From NCBI RefSeq assembly GCF_000002985.6, contig NC_003284.9, positions 17,174,001 to 17,238,000 of the forward strand: a stretch of 64,000 nt of DNA. The letters run 5' to 3'. Position numbers and translations under genes: made by a program. Origin of the DNA: Caenorhabditis elegans. Lineage: Eukaryota > Nematoda > Chromadorea > Rhabditida > Rhabditidae. Shown piece by piece: positions 12,201-23,400 of this stretch. Below the pieces are notes generated by a model, which did no database searches, was not told the origin of the DNA, and saw only the letters and a program-made list of their open reading frames with translations. Position 1 is the stretch's first letter; each line of letters begins with the position of its first letter.

Positions 12201-12379
12201 CCACTTTTTCATTAAGTTTCTGATATTTTTGTAGCATTTTCTTTTATTTCTGAGAGTATATCATTTTTAAGGATTTAACGAAAACTACGGTTTAAAAAAC
12301 CAGCTCAATTCAGTACATTCAATCTTAAATTTTTCGCCTAAAAGTTTTTCAAAACTCTCAAACACTCTGCCATTTTCAG
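6251..12379. other. Long gene-free region upstream of sid-3
   Basis: No convincing coding exon was found; open frames are short and AT-biased. Recognisable items are a (CT)n run at about 7415-7436, a palindromic element (listed separately), a pyrimidine-rich and locally GC-richer block at about 10230-10740, and a C10 run near 11920. The 10.2-10.7 kb block is the best candidate for sid-3 promoter or a non-coding first exon; that is inference from composition only. Confidence 0.5.
9356..9506. mobile_element. 151-bp palindromic MITE-like element
   Basis: The ends ATGGGGTTATTCA and TGAATAACCCCAT are exact inverse copies. Inside, TGACGTCACAACTGTATTAAA near 9401 faces TTTAATACAGTCGTAACGTCA near 9440. 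The whole 151 bp therefore folds into one imperfect hairpin with a short central loop. No open frame is present, so it is a non-autonomous fold-back element. I could not define a target-site duplication with confidence. Confidence 0.7.
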
Positions 12380-12387
12380 ACGTAGCA

Positions 12388-15300
12388 ATGGCAAGCACGT
12401 CAGGGGCGCTTGTCGACGACAACGTCCTCGAAGTGCTCCGCAAAGCACAGTTGGACGCATTTATTAGTCAGTTTGTCTTCTTATTCAACGTCAGAAGGTT
12501 TGATCACTTTTCACATGTTCGAGATAAAGATATGCTGGTGAGCTGGCAAACTTAGTTGAAATTTTATAATTTTTTTGTTTAGGAAATTGGTATGCAACAA
12601 GTTCAAATTCGGCAGCTCCGAGAGCAGATTCTCAAAATGTCCAGAGAAATGTGGAATCGGAGTGATCCGAAGCAAGTGTACATTCAAGCCGATCAGTCGA
12701 TGCCAGCACAAAATTCGATTGACGAGAAAGCACTGATTCCAAATGAGCAGGTAGTGATTTCATAGCTCCACACGATTTAAAAAAAAAAAAATTTAGTGTT
12801 TTTGGTGCATACTAGAGCTGTAAAAATTGGCAATTTTCCGCATATCTTCAATTGACATGTTCTTTTTCAGTTAGAGACCGCGTTCAGACAATCTGAAAAC
12901 TTTAAAATTTTTAATATGAATGAGCAAATTACATTGTTTTCCTCAGAAACTCTCAAAAAGTTGATTTCAACGTAAATAAAGCATTTACAATTAGAATAAA
13001 TTTCACACAATTTTTTTTTGAATATTATTTATTATCCTGTTGATTCAATTTATTAAAAAAAAAACATTGGTTCTGTTTACAATTTTTAATAAACCAAAAC
13101 ACATCGTTTCACCCTGCTTCAACTATTTTGCCCAAATTAATTTATGTCCTGTTTCAGATTAAACTGTACGAGTTGATTGGCGAGGGCTCTTTTGCTGTGG
13201 TGAAGCGTGGTACGTGGACACAGAGCAATGGGACGCATGTGAATGTCGCTGTCAAAATTCTCCGCGACATTTCTCCAAATATTATGGATGATTTGAGAGT
13301 GAGTTCTACTTGTATGAACTGAAAAGAAAGCCCAATGTGAAATGTTCCAGGTGGAAGCCAGTCATTTGCTCAAGCTCCAGCACCCGTCTTTGATTCGCCT
13401 TTACGGAATTGTTCGCCAGCCAGCGATGATGGTTTGTTTGCTTGTTCTTTTTTTTTGTTCTTACAGAGTCGAATTTCAATCATGAACTTCAGGTGTTTGA
13501 ACTCTGTGAAGGTGGTTCACTGCTCGACAGACTACGAGATGACAAAAAGGCAATTCTTCTGGTGTCACGGCTTCATGACTATTGTATGCAAATTGCGAAG
13601 GCTTTGCAGTTTTTGGAGTCAAAACACTGTGTACACAGAGATGTGGCAGCAAGGAATATTTTGTTGGCTAGAGACGAAAGGGTGAGAACTTTGAAAACTT
13701 TGGAAATACGATTAATGCAGAACAAAACTTAAAATACTCAAAAACTTTCAGACAGTCAAGATCTGTGATTTTGGACTCATGCGAGCACTAAAAGAAAATG
13801 AGCAAATGTACACTATGGCTCCACAAAAGAAAGTCCCATTTGCCTGGTGCCCTCCGGAAGCACTTCGTCATCGCAAGTTCTCTCATGCTTCCGACGTCTG
13901 GTCGTACGGAGTCACCATCTGGGAGGTGTTCACATTTGGCGAGGAGCCATGGGTCGGCTGTCGAGCCATCGATGTGCTCAAAAACATTGACGCCGGCGAG
14001 AGGCTGGAGAAGCCCAAGTACTGCTCGGAGCGAATTTATCAAATCATGAAGAATTGTTGGAAATTCAATCCGGCAGAGCGATGCAAATTTGGTGCAATTC
14101 GAGAGGACTTGGTGGCGGCCATGTTTTTGGATGCAGTGGCAAGGGAGACGTACAACTCTATTCAACCGGGCGCACTACAATTGACAAAAGGGGATGAAGT
14201 TGTTGTGGTGGAGAACACGTTAGTTCTATTTATAAAAAATTGAAGTTTTAATGAAGGAGAAAAGTAAATAATTCAGAGAAAAAGGGGTTGTCAGAAAATA
14301 AAACAATCGTTAAAAATTCAATTGTTTTTCTTATTTTTTCTTAAAAATTATTTTAAAACTGTAATTAGGTCGCCTTAAATGACAGAGCAAATCTAAAATA
14401 TAAGCCTATCAGTTAGGTACAAAAATGCACACCTGTCAAGGTGAACTGCATATCCTCGCGGCCTACGTTTTTCTTGCCATAAAAAGGTTATCATAGATAT
14501 CTTTTCACACAAAACCCCTTTCAAAACACATATTGCCATTATCTCTGTTACAAAAAATGCATAGTTTTTCTGAACAGTTAAAAATGGTTTCCTAAATTGA
14601 AAACGAGAACTCCAAAAATTTGAATATTTTTGTTAAGATCTTCACAGGATCAACCGATATGTTTGGTAGGGCGCATTTGCGTTCTTCTCAGCGGTCTGAA
14701 ATGTTGGAACTTTGGTTAGACATAATCTGCCGAGTTGGTTGTTCTCTGGCAAAACTTGATCATTTCTACCGTCTTTATTTACTGAAAATAACATGCTGCA
14801 ACTTTTTATTTAAATAAGAATATCTTTTAAAAAATTATTTCATTGAGACCCTCCTTGTTTTTGCCAGTCATAGTTTGCTCAAATAAAACCAGCATTAACA
14901 AAACAATACTACCTTATCAAACACATTCCTCAATACCTTCTCCATTCCTACCAGTATACAAAAACTGCAAAATTTCAGAGGCCAAGACTGGTTTGGTCAG
15001 AACAAGAAGAACCAAAAGTTTGGCACATTCCCCCGATCAGTTGTGTTTGCGCAGACGAACAACGCGGTTGCGGCAGCGACGGCGGTTACCCCACAGGTTC
15101 GACTAGTCAAAACCCATTAATCTGAAATCATGCTAATTTTTTAGAAAGTTCCAACGGCGCCAACGATCAGAATTCCACCGTCACACCCACCCCCAGCCCC
15201 GCTGAAACCATTGAACAATAATACGAAAACTTCGCTGAACGACCGCACGTCAAAAATTTCAATGCCTGTGGCAGGTGAGTCATTTAATGTTTTTTTTTTC

Positions 15301-18300
15301 AAAAAACTCGTTCAATAAAAATCTTCAAACTCCCTGCTTTCAAACCATTTGTATTTTCCCTCCGAGACCCATGTTTTCTGTCACAGGTTCTTTCATCCAT
15401 ACCGGTCACGGAGACCCACTAGGAGGCCAATCATGGGGTAACCCAGCTACGATTGCGGACATGTATCTCAAGAATCCAGTGAACGGCGCTCCATTGTCTA
15501 GGTTTGTGCCCAATGTTAGCCCCCCTTTTGAATCCTCTTGTTGTAGTATGTCGAGTGGTGCGGAAATTATCGCCAGTAAGGAGTTGCTCACCAATGGCGG
15601 CCGGAGCACACACCAACCTGGTGAGTGTACCCCTCTGTTATAAAAGAATAAAAAAATCAGGTGACGAGAAGAAATTTATAGGCCCATAGATTTACATAAA
15701 TTCATCGAAAAAAAAAATTGAGAAAGGGTTATATTGTATTTGAGCATTTTAAAACTAAGCACATGTTTTTGAAATTTTTACAAAGTTTCCTTTCTTCTCA
15801 ATGTTGTGACAAAAATTACATACACTGACTGATATACAGAGTAATATTTTGTAAGTTCTGAAAATAAAATTTGAAGAAACTCCTCAAAAACGTCGTTGTT
15901 CTTGAGCAATTTTTCTAACTGTATCTTAAAAAAAAACCTAGCATCGCATTTTGTAAAATTTTAGAAAGTGACCTTCGAAAGTGACAAACTCAATTTTTTC
16001 TGAAATGTGAAACAATTATGCTCAGTACTGAAACAATTATGCTCAGTACGTGGTAAATTATAAATGTTTAGAAATTACACATTTTGAAGTTTGCTCTAAC
16101 ATTACAACCTTTGGTTCAAAGTTTTGTTCAAAAAATCAAATCAAAATAACTCCCTCATTTGTCAAACTCACAACATTTCGATTAAGCTAGTTGTGCAAAA
16201 AAAAAACGTCTTGACTCCAAATATTTACCTTCATTGAATCCACCCTTGTGCGTTTCAACACACGTATAAATGTTTGTTAACCATTTTTCTCCTATGTCAG
16301 CTGCTCCATCGCCTGCCGTCATGTCCAAGATTCGAGGTCTTTCGCTTGATTTGCCAGAATATGATGATTTCGATCGAGCATTCGATGATGGGTTTTCTCC
16401 GTCGAAGATCGAGCTGCCCAGAGAGTTTTGTGGTAAGCTTTTTCGTATTACTAATCACTTACACTGTTGAGAAATGGAAATTTCAATAAAAATAAACGAA
16501 TATTTTCGCATACTTATTTTTAAAGATTAAAATGTATATTTTTTCAGGCAATGACAGCGTAATCAGTGGTGGGTCGAACAGCATCGGCTTGGCTAACACT
16601 TATGTCATGGAACCGCCCAAGCAGGCATTTGATATTCGAGGAAATCGAGTGCTCCCGCCAACGAACAAGGCGCCTGTGCTCATTCCAACTAACCCGGCGC
16701 CAAGTGTCATCTCGAGCACAGCTTCTGCAGGAATCACACTTTCTACGAACAGTTCTCAGATGTTTACCAGTCAAGTAAGTTTGACAATTTTTCAGTTACA
16801 TTTGACCCTGTGTTTTTTTTAATAAAAAGCCGTTATTTTTAAGGACCGCCATTCGAATATGCCCGCAAATCTTTTCCCCGAGCTTCAACACCGCCTCAAT
16901 CAAGGAAGTTCAACGGGAAATGGCGTCCGACCTCGGCCAGCTTCCTCGATTGGAATTCAAAACAATGATTTGAGCATGCTCAACCCTCAAGTGAATCGAC
17001 CATTTTCTGTTGTGAATGTTCCTATTGTGCAGCAACCAGCGAATATTCCGTGCCTGGTTCCAACTCCGGCTCCACCAGCTCCAGCACACTTTTCTCAACC
17101 GGTGTCTTCCCAGAGAGTTGCACAACAACAACAGAACACTTTGCAAAAAGCGCTGAACGATGAACTCAAAGGAAATCTGAACAAAAGACCTACTGGCACG
17201 ACGGCACCACCGTCAAATGGGTTCAATGCTCCACGAGCAGACGTTGCACCGGTCCAACAGCGACCGATCTCATCGGCATCTATTCCAGCGCTCCAACCAC
17301 AACCCATTCAACACATTCAGAAGCCTATCCAACCGCAACAAGTTCGTATACCGCCATCAACAGCTCCCGTTCAGAAACCAGTTCAAGTCTCAGCTCCTAC
17401 CCATAGTAATGTGGCACCCACAACTTCATCTCAAGCGTCTGCAGATGCACGCAATCCGCTACCTCCAAAAACAAGCCCACCAGTTAGCAACACGCCTATC
17501 ACAGTTGCTCCTGTTCACGCGGCACCAACTACTTCGGCACCATCAACTTCGGTGGTAACGAGAAGGCCAACTTCAACCACAGCTCAAATGTCGGACGAGG
17601 AGAGACGGTCAAGAATTGCCATGGACATCAGCTCTGCACTTCCAGCTCCCAGTGCTTTGCTCTATGGATCTAACTCCACATCATCACTTCCGTCAGCGGC
17701 AGTGTCTACAGCGTCTTCTGTGCCATCAACTGCAAGAGACAATCCAGTGGAAACAAGACCATCTCAACCTCATGTTACCATGCCACCCAAAAAATCTTCT
17801 GAGCCGATTCTCTCGTCTGAGGTGCTCCAACCAACTCGTCTGCCATCTGCCACAACTTCGCAGGCAAAACCAGTGACTCAACCAATCCGTCACCCATCAC
17901 CTCCGGTAGCCACTGTTATACCGACTGCAGTGGTTGACAAAAAGCCAGTTTCACAAAATCAAGGAAGCAACGTTCCTTTGTTTAACATTACCAACTCCAG
18001 CAACGGGTACCCTCAGTTAAATGGATATCCAAACTATGGAAACGGTTTTCAGGCGTATGGTTATGGAATGAACTATCATCAAGGTAATCTTTATTTTTCA
18101 TTAGGTTTTTAATAATTGAAAATATGTTTCAGGATATCCTGGATATCAAGGATACAATTCATATGGCAACGGAATGGGGCAGCTTGCACTGACCCACAAC
18201 GCCGTCACTTCTTTGCCACCGTTGGTTCCATCAGAGAACAGATTCTCCGGAACAGCCCAACCACTTGGCGAGTCTGACATTATGGAGTTTTTGGGAACAC

Positions 18301-18973
18301 AGCAACGTCAAGCGGGTTCTTCATCGCGAGCAGTTCCACCTGCATCTGCATCCACGTCAGCAGCTTCTGGAATCACGGATTTGAGTATGGCAGATAAGAT
18401 GGAGGTGTTGTATAGAGAAGCTGATTTTACGCAGTAAGTTAAACACGTGTAAGCCAGGAGATTCTTAAGCCGGCGACGAGACGTGGTGAACCACAATAAA
18501 AAGATAGCCAAATTTTTCAAAAAAGTTTTGTTCCAATCTCAGTTTTTTTTTTGGTTTTAAAAAGTTAATTACAACTGTGTAAATGCTTGACAAATATTTT
18601 TGCATTAAAGTTACAAAATTTGTTGTAATACTATGTATGTACAACCCAGATATGAGCTCTCAAAATATAAGAAAATAGAAGAGTCGGGTTTTTTGTCGAT
18701 AGCAGCAATCTCTGGCCTTAACATGACCCCATTTGAAATAGCCATGCTCACAAATCTTATGTTGTAAGATTAATAACAAATCTTCTTTTCAGTAAAGGAA
18801 ATTGTGATACCATGGTTTCTCAGTGCAACGGAAACACCGAACAGGCGTTGAAGCTTCTCAAACAACAACACTTGGTGGATATGGAACTTGCAATGTCAAC
18901 GGAGACCGCCCGACAAGCACTCGAGGCCAGACAGTATGATCTCCCTGCAGCCGCCAACATGTTGCTCGGCTGA
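12388..18973 (+). CDS. sid-3: SID-3, ACK-family non-receptor tyrosine kinase
   Basis: Fourteen exons splice in frame to 1252 codons: 12388-12537, 12583-12750, 13158-13298, 13351-13431, 13493-13681, 13752-14218, 14979-15096, 15145-15274, 15387-15620, 16301-16432, 16548-16774, 16844-18083, 18133-18433, 18793-18973. A 45-nt GT-AG segment inside exon 9 would shorten the product to 1237 if removed. Order: N-terminal helical region (1-100), kinase (about 107-375; glycine loop GEGSFAVV, Lys139, HRDVAARN with Asp230, DFG at 249-251), SH3 (about 385-425), CRIB-like ISMPVAGSFIHTGHGD (476-490), long Pro/Gln/Ser-rich tail, C-terminal UBA-like helices. This order is diagnostic of ACK/TNK2. In C. elegans SID-3 promotes import of double-stranded RNA into cells, probably by acting in endocytosis downstream of CDC-42-type GTPases. 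An acceptor 8 nt before the ATG fits trans-splicing. Confidence 0.95.
15506..15550 (+). other. 45-nt optional in-frame intron in sid-3
   Basis: After the GCTCCATTGTCTAG boundary a GTTTGT...TTGTTGTAG segment of 45 nt can be removed or kept without changing frame. Kept, it adds 15 residues (containing PNVSPPFESSCC) just after the CRIB-adjacent region. At 45 nt it is at the lower limit of nematode introns, so both forms are plausible. Confidence 0.55.
16010..16051. repeat. 21-bp tandem duplication in a sid-3 intron
   Basis: TGAAACAATTATGCTCAGTAC occurs twice head to tail in the intron between exons 9 and 10. The two copies are identical apart from the first flanking base. No function is evident. 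Confidence 0.7.
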
Positions 18974-19554
18974 GCCAAGAAACTAATGTATTATAGTTGT
19001 ATACTTTTTCCGCCTCTCGCTCTCTCACTCATTTCTGTGATAAAATTATTTGTGTGTGTCTGAACATTGAATGTATAGGCTTTACCAATGCCCGTCGCCA
19101 TTTTACTAGTAGCTTACATAATTCGTCAGTGTTTGTAATTAAAGTGACTCTTTTTTTTTGTTTTCTCATATTTATATCGGCCACTTCCCCTTCCCCTCAC
19201 TTTTCTCAGTTAACTGTTGTCAAAAGTACAAGTTGTACTACTTTGCCATTGATGTTACCCACTTTTTTAATGCCTATGAAACGAATTTTAAAATGAGTTG
19301 GAAATTTTGATTCATTCCAAAGTAAATATATACAAAGATGAAATATATATGGAGGAGTTAAGAGTTAAGGCGAATGTTCAATATTTAGAAATTGCCATTT
19401 TTTGTGACCAAAAAAGTAGCCGGTGTGTGGTTGTGACCTTACACAGGGAAGTGAGAAAAGATTGGAGGTTAAGTTCAAAGAAAACATTTAAAGAAAAAAA
19501 AACAAGAAAAAACATATCTGTAAAAAGGACCGTAATTAAAAGCATTTAATCAAA

Positions 19555-21118
19555 TTATTTTTGAGCAATCTCTCTTTGCTGGGCAACCATTTGTGGGCGG
19601 TTGTTCACAGCACCAGTGATGCCTCCAGAAGAACGGGAGAACATTCTTGGCTGCTGGGGTGTTGGTTGAGCCTGTGGAGTTGTTCTTTGTAAAGTGTAGG
19701 TCTGTTTCGGTTGTTGTGGTGGCAATGGTGGACGAGAAGTGTAGCTTATCTGGAAAAAATTAATTATAATTGAACAGTCATTAGAAAAGGAGATCGTATC
19801 GTAAATTAATGAGAATAAATTGGTTGAAAAAACTTTTATTTATCACAAGATAAATATTGAAAATATGCCTACAATCAGAAAAAATTTTGGTCGAGAATTT
19901 GAAAAAAACATATTCTATTATTTTGGCCATATATATATATATATATATGGTTAAACTCATCATAATTCTATTATATAGTTCTATAAATTATAATTCTATA
20001 GCTTCATCCAGTTTTCTTTATGTTTTTAAATGTTATATTGAATTATGCATTAACGCACTTTTCCCATTTACCATAATTATACTTTAACCCGTTTTTAAAT
20101 TTACAAGCACGAATAAATTTCAAATAAACATTTCTAAACAATTTTTCTACTACACATTATCAAAATGAGTTTTAGCCGACATTCTGTCAAAACAATACGT
20201 ATAACTATTGAATACTGTAGAAAATGCGTGTCATAAATTAATATTACCTTGTAATTGTTATTGTTATTCATCTCGACTTTTCTTGTTTCCGGCTGGCTTG
20301 TTTGAGCTTCTTCAACATCTTCGCTATTTTCCTCAGGGACCGTCATTGGTCTGAAATTTGAATGATGTTAATGTTCGACGTATTTTCATTTTTCAATCAT
20401 AAGAAAATTATATTTCACAAAGTACAATAATATTTGTTTGTAATAGGTAACGAAGCCCAGATACAATCTCTTAATAACTTTGACCTCAAAAATCATCAGT
20501 TTTCAGTGACAGCTTCCGGATACAGTTTGGCCAATTTTGCCTAATGATATTAGTGAATAAGAGGATTATCAATACATTGTTCCTTTATTAATTCTGAATG
20601 GTTATTACCCTCTTAAAAAGAGAAAGTGAATTATCATTATTTATCACAACGTCTGACCTTTGTGTTTTGGAGGGTCATAATTTTGATTATATTTTGGACG
20701 TTCTCAAGAGTAGTAAAAGTCCGTTTTTGATCTCTAGAGTTTGCGTTACATTTACGTATTGGAAAAATGTGACGCCATTGATTTTCAGTGCCAGTTGAAA
20801 AATAAGAATGCCATGATAATGGATTTTGAGAAAAAAAAAACTAACCTGTTGAAAAGATCTGAGCTCAGTTGTGGTCTCTTTGGTCCCTGTGGTTTGAGTT
20901 GAATTCCATACATTGCGCCATTCTCTCGGATGGTCTAAACTTTTTTTCAAATGTAAATTATCTTCAATAATTCTTGTAACTGGAAAAAATGGAAATTCGC
21001 AACTTACTCTATAAAACCCTTGTCTTCCACGTGTGGCAACAAACTGCATTCCTTGGCATTTTGGACGTGGAATCTCGAGTCTTTTGAGTTCACACAAGTT
21101 GTCACGGATTGCGGTCAT
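19555..21118 (-). CDS. Pro/Gln-rich small protein of unknown function, 165 aa
   Basis: Four exons join in frame: 20935 marks the first intron end, and the coding pieces are 21118-21008, 20934-20846, 20350-20248 and 19749-19555. The 165-residue product has a compact, Arg/Gly-containing N-terminus (TAIRDNLCELKRLEIPRPK, then GRQGFYRTIRENGAMYGIQL), an acidic linker (PEENSEDVEE), an Asn run, and a Pro/Gln/Arg-rich C-terminus ending QQREIAQK. There is no signal peptide or membrane segment. The first intron (73 nt) could be read through, but only the spliced form gives protein-like sequence after FYR. A GTTTTCAG acceptor about 20 nt before the ATG suggests SL trans-splicing. It converges with sid-3, 581 bp apart. 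I do not recognise the family; low complexity suggests a disordered adaptor or RNA-associated protein, but that is only a guess. Confidence 0.8.
19928..19948. repeat. (AT)n microsatellite
   Basis: About ten AT dinucleotides in the last intron of the small minus-strand gene. Confidence 0.9.
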
Positions 21119-21467
21119 TTTCCAGAAGTTTTTTTTTCTGAAAACTGAAATTGGAAAGATGAAAAAACTAGCTGAAAACGGAGAAAAAGTGGAAGATGAC
21201 ACGACAAGGCAAGGAGAAAGAGCAAACTGATAATGATGACATTGAAATATGAAAAAAAAAATGACAGAAGGTAAGACACCCCTTGACTGATAAGAAGAAA
21301 GAAGCAGGAGGAGGTGAAAAAGAACATGTTGTCCTTTGTAGGAAGAAGCTGAAAACAAGATTCAACCTCGGAGAGTATTGACAAGAAAAGTATTTCAGCT
21401 CACTATTAGACTTCAAAATGAAACCGAAGTCATTTGAAAAAGGATTATTAAAAAAGGTCCCCACAAA

Positions 21468-21492
21468 AATTTTAGCGGCGGACGAGCATTCA
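21468..21492. repeat. Relic resembling a transposon inverted terminus
   Basis: CCACAAAAATTTTAGCGGCGGA here matches the inner part of the 136-bp inverted terminus of the element at 59148-59946 (CCACAAAAATTTCAGCGGCGGA) with one difference. Flanks do not match, so it is a short isolated fragment of that repeat family or of a relative. Confidence 0.45.
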
Positions 21493-21725
21493 GCTAGAAA
21501 AAAAGTCGATCTGAATTTTTATTTCAGTACATTCTTCACCAATTTAGAAGCCCGTAAAATTGCTCCAAATGACAATTTTTGAAATTGTTTATGATTTCTA
21601 GGCTATTTTCAAGTAGACAAATAGTCTTAAAGCTGGTTGGTTTTTTCTTGAAACATATCTGAAACTTTTCCATCCAACTCCATCAAGGGATTTTCAGATT
21701 TTTTCCAAAAAAAATAAAACTTATG

Positions 21726-23400
21726 TTTGTTTGTTTGTTTATTCGAAAATAAGATAAATAGTAACAAAATGTAGTACATAGAAGATCAACGGGGAAAAAT
21801 CGAATAACACATAAAAATAAAGAAGACCCGTCAGAGTCCATCTTAAGTATGAAAAAAAGTAAATACTATTTGACAGAAGAGGATAAATCAACGAGAAATT
21901 TAAAAGAATGAGATTTGTTGGTTTATGAGGTTCATAAACTGGGAGGGGGAAAGGAATGTTGCTACATTGTGAACTATACTGTTCCAGAGGGGAACGACAA
22001 TAGAAAAGAAACCTTTGGACTTTGGATTGACTAGAGAAAGGAGCATCGGCCGACGTTGAGATCTGACATGTATAATAAATCTTTTTGCATCTGGGAAATG
22101 TACAGCGCTTGTTATAATTTTATACAAGAGAATAAGCTGTGATTTTAAGCGTGTTGAGCGGGCTGTGGCCATGTTGAGAATGCTCAGGCGGTTTTTATAT
22201 GAAAGTGAATAAACTAATGAGGTGTTTCTATGTGATGTTTCCGATACTTTGTATTGTATATTGTTACGTTGTAGTATTATTCTTGAGTAGTATTTGAGAG
22301 CGGATTCTAATGCACCTGACAGTTTTGAATGAGGGGGAGGGGAGTAAATGTGGGACCCATAGTCAAGAATTGGTGAGACATACGTTTTAAACAGGTTCAC
22401 ATAGAATTTATTGGAGCCAGAGGGGAAGGATTTTAGGATCTGTTTTGCCCTAAGAAGTGCCAGGGAAGAGGTTCTATTGATATGCGATTTGAATGACAAT
22501 TTATCGTCGGTGATAAGCCCGAGGTCTCTAACAGAGGAACTGGGGACGATGGGTAGGGAGTCAATATTGAAATTATGCCTAGGGTTTTGAGTTCCTATGT
22601 GGAGTAGGGCCGTTTTGGTGGGAGCAAGAGGCAACTGATTTTTCAAAGACCAATCTACAATGAGATCAATTGTGCTTTGAAGTTCAATTGGATCGTGACT
22701 GAATATTTTCACATCGTCAGCAAAACAAGAAAATTGAATAGAAGGGGGTATGGATAGGAGTAGGTCGTTCAAAAACAATATAAAGAGAAGGGGACCTGTA
22801 ACTGTTCCTTGGGGCACCCCAGAAGGAATGGGGAGGGCATTAGCGGAAACTGTGGAATTGATTTTGACTGAGAAAGTGCGATTGCTTAGAAAACAGGATA
22901 TCCAATTGCAAAAGACGGGGTTGATGCCAAGAGATTTTATTTTAGAAATAAGTATGTCATGAGAGACTTTATCAAAAGCTTTGCAGAAATCGAAAAATAT
23001 AATATCAAGACGTTTGTGTTCATGGAGTATAGAATGATAAAGAGAAGAAGATCGAGTGAGGGCTGCGGTGCAGCTCCTAAAATTTAGAAACCCGTGTTGA
23101 TGTTTGGATATGAGGTGACCGTATTCAGACTTCGGTGTGAAATAATTTTCTCCATTACTCTAGCAATAGTATCAGTTAAGCTAATTGGACGATAATTAGA
23201 TGGATTTGAGGGGTTGCCTTTTTTGGGTACAGGAATGACAGTGGCATGCTTCCAAATGGAGGGAATGGTTGATTCTTTCAATGACTGGGAGTAAATAATA
23301 GAGAGGGGTAACGCGAGCGGTGTCGCACACTTTTTGAGCATATAAAAGTTGAGATGGTGGAGTGAAAACCCGAGCTTAGGAGGAAGTTTTTTCAGAACAC
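21726..23400 (-). mobile_element. 5'-truncated, frameshifted non-LTR retrotransposon
   Basis: On the minus strand this encodes the C-terminal half of a LINE reverse transcriptase. Motifs in order: NYRPISLTDTIARVMEKI, FDFCKAFDKVSHD (catalytic Asp block), GVPQGTVTGPLLFILFLNDL, CFADDVKIF (the second catalytic Asp pair, FADD in place of YADD), and RDLGLITDDKLSFKSHI. The frame shifts near 23140 (the MEKI frame runs to a stop at 23084 while the correct frame resumes as KSEYGHLISKHQHGF), so the copy is dead. It starts abruptly about 23400 with no N-terminal endonuclease, typical of 5' truncation. The 3' end is a short AAAC-type repeat (read on the plus strand as GTTT repeats at 21726-21742). The motif set fits the CR1/Jockey-like LINEs of nematodes; the exact family is not certain. 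Confidence 0.9.

Noticed and set aside
16910-17876. Several frames overlapping the large sid-3 exon
   Set aside because: Shadows of the long Pro/Gln/Ser-rich SID-3 exon 12.
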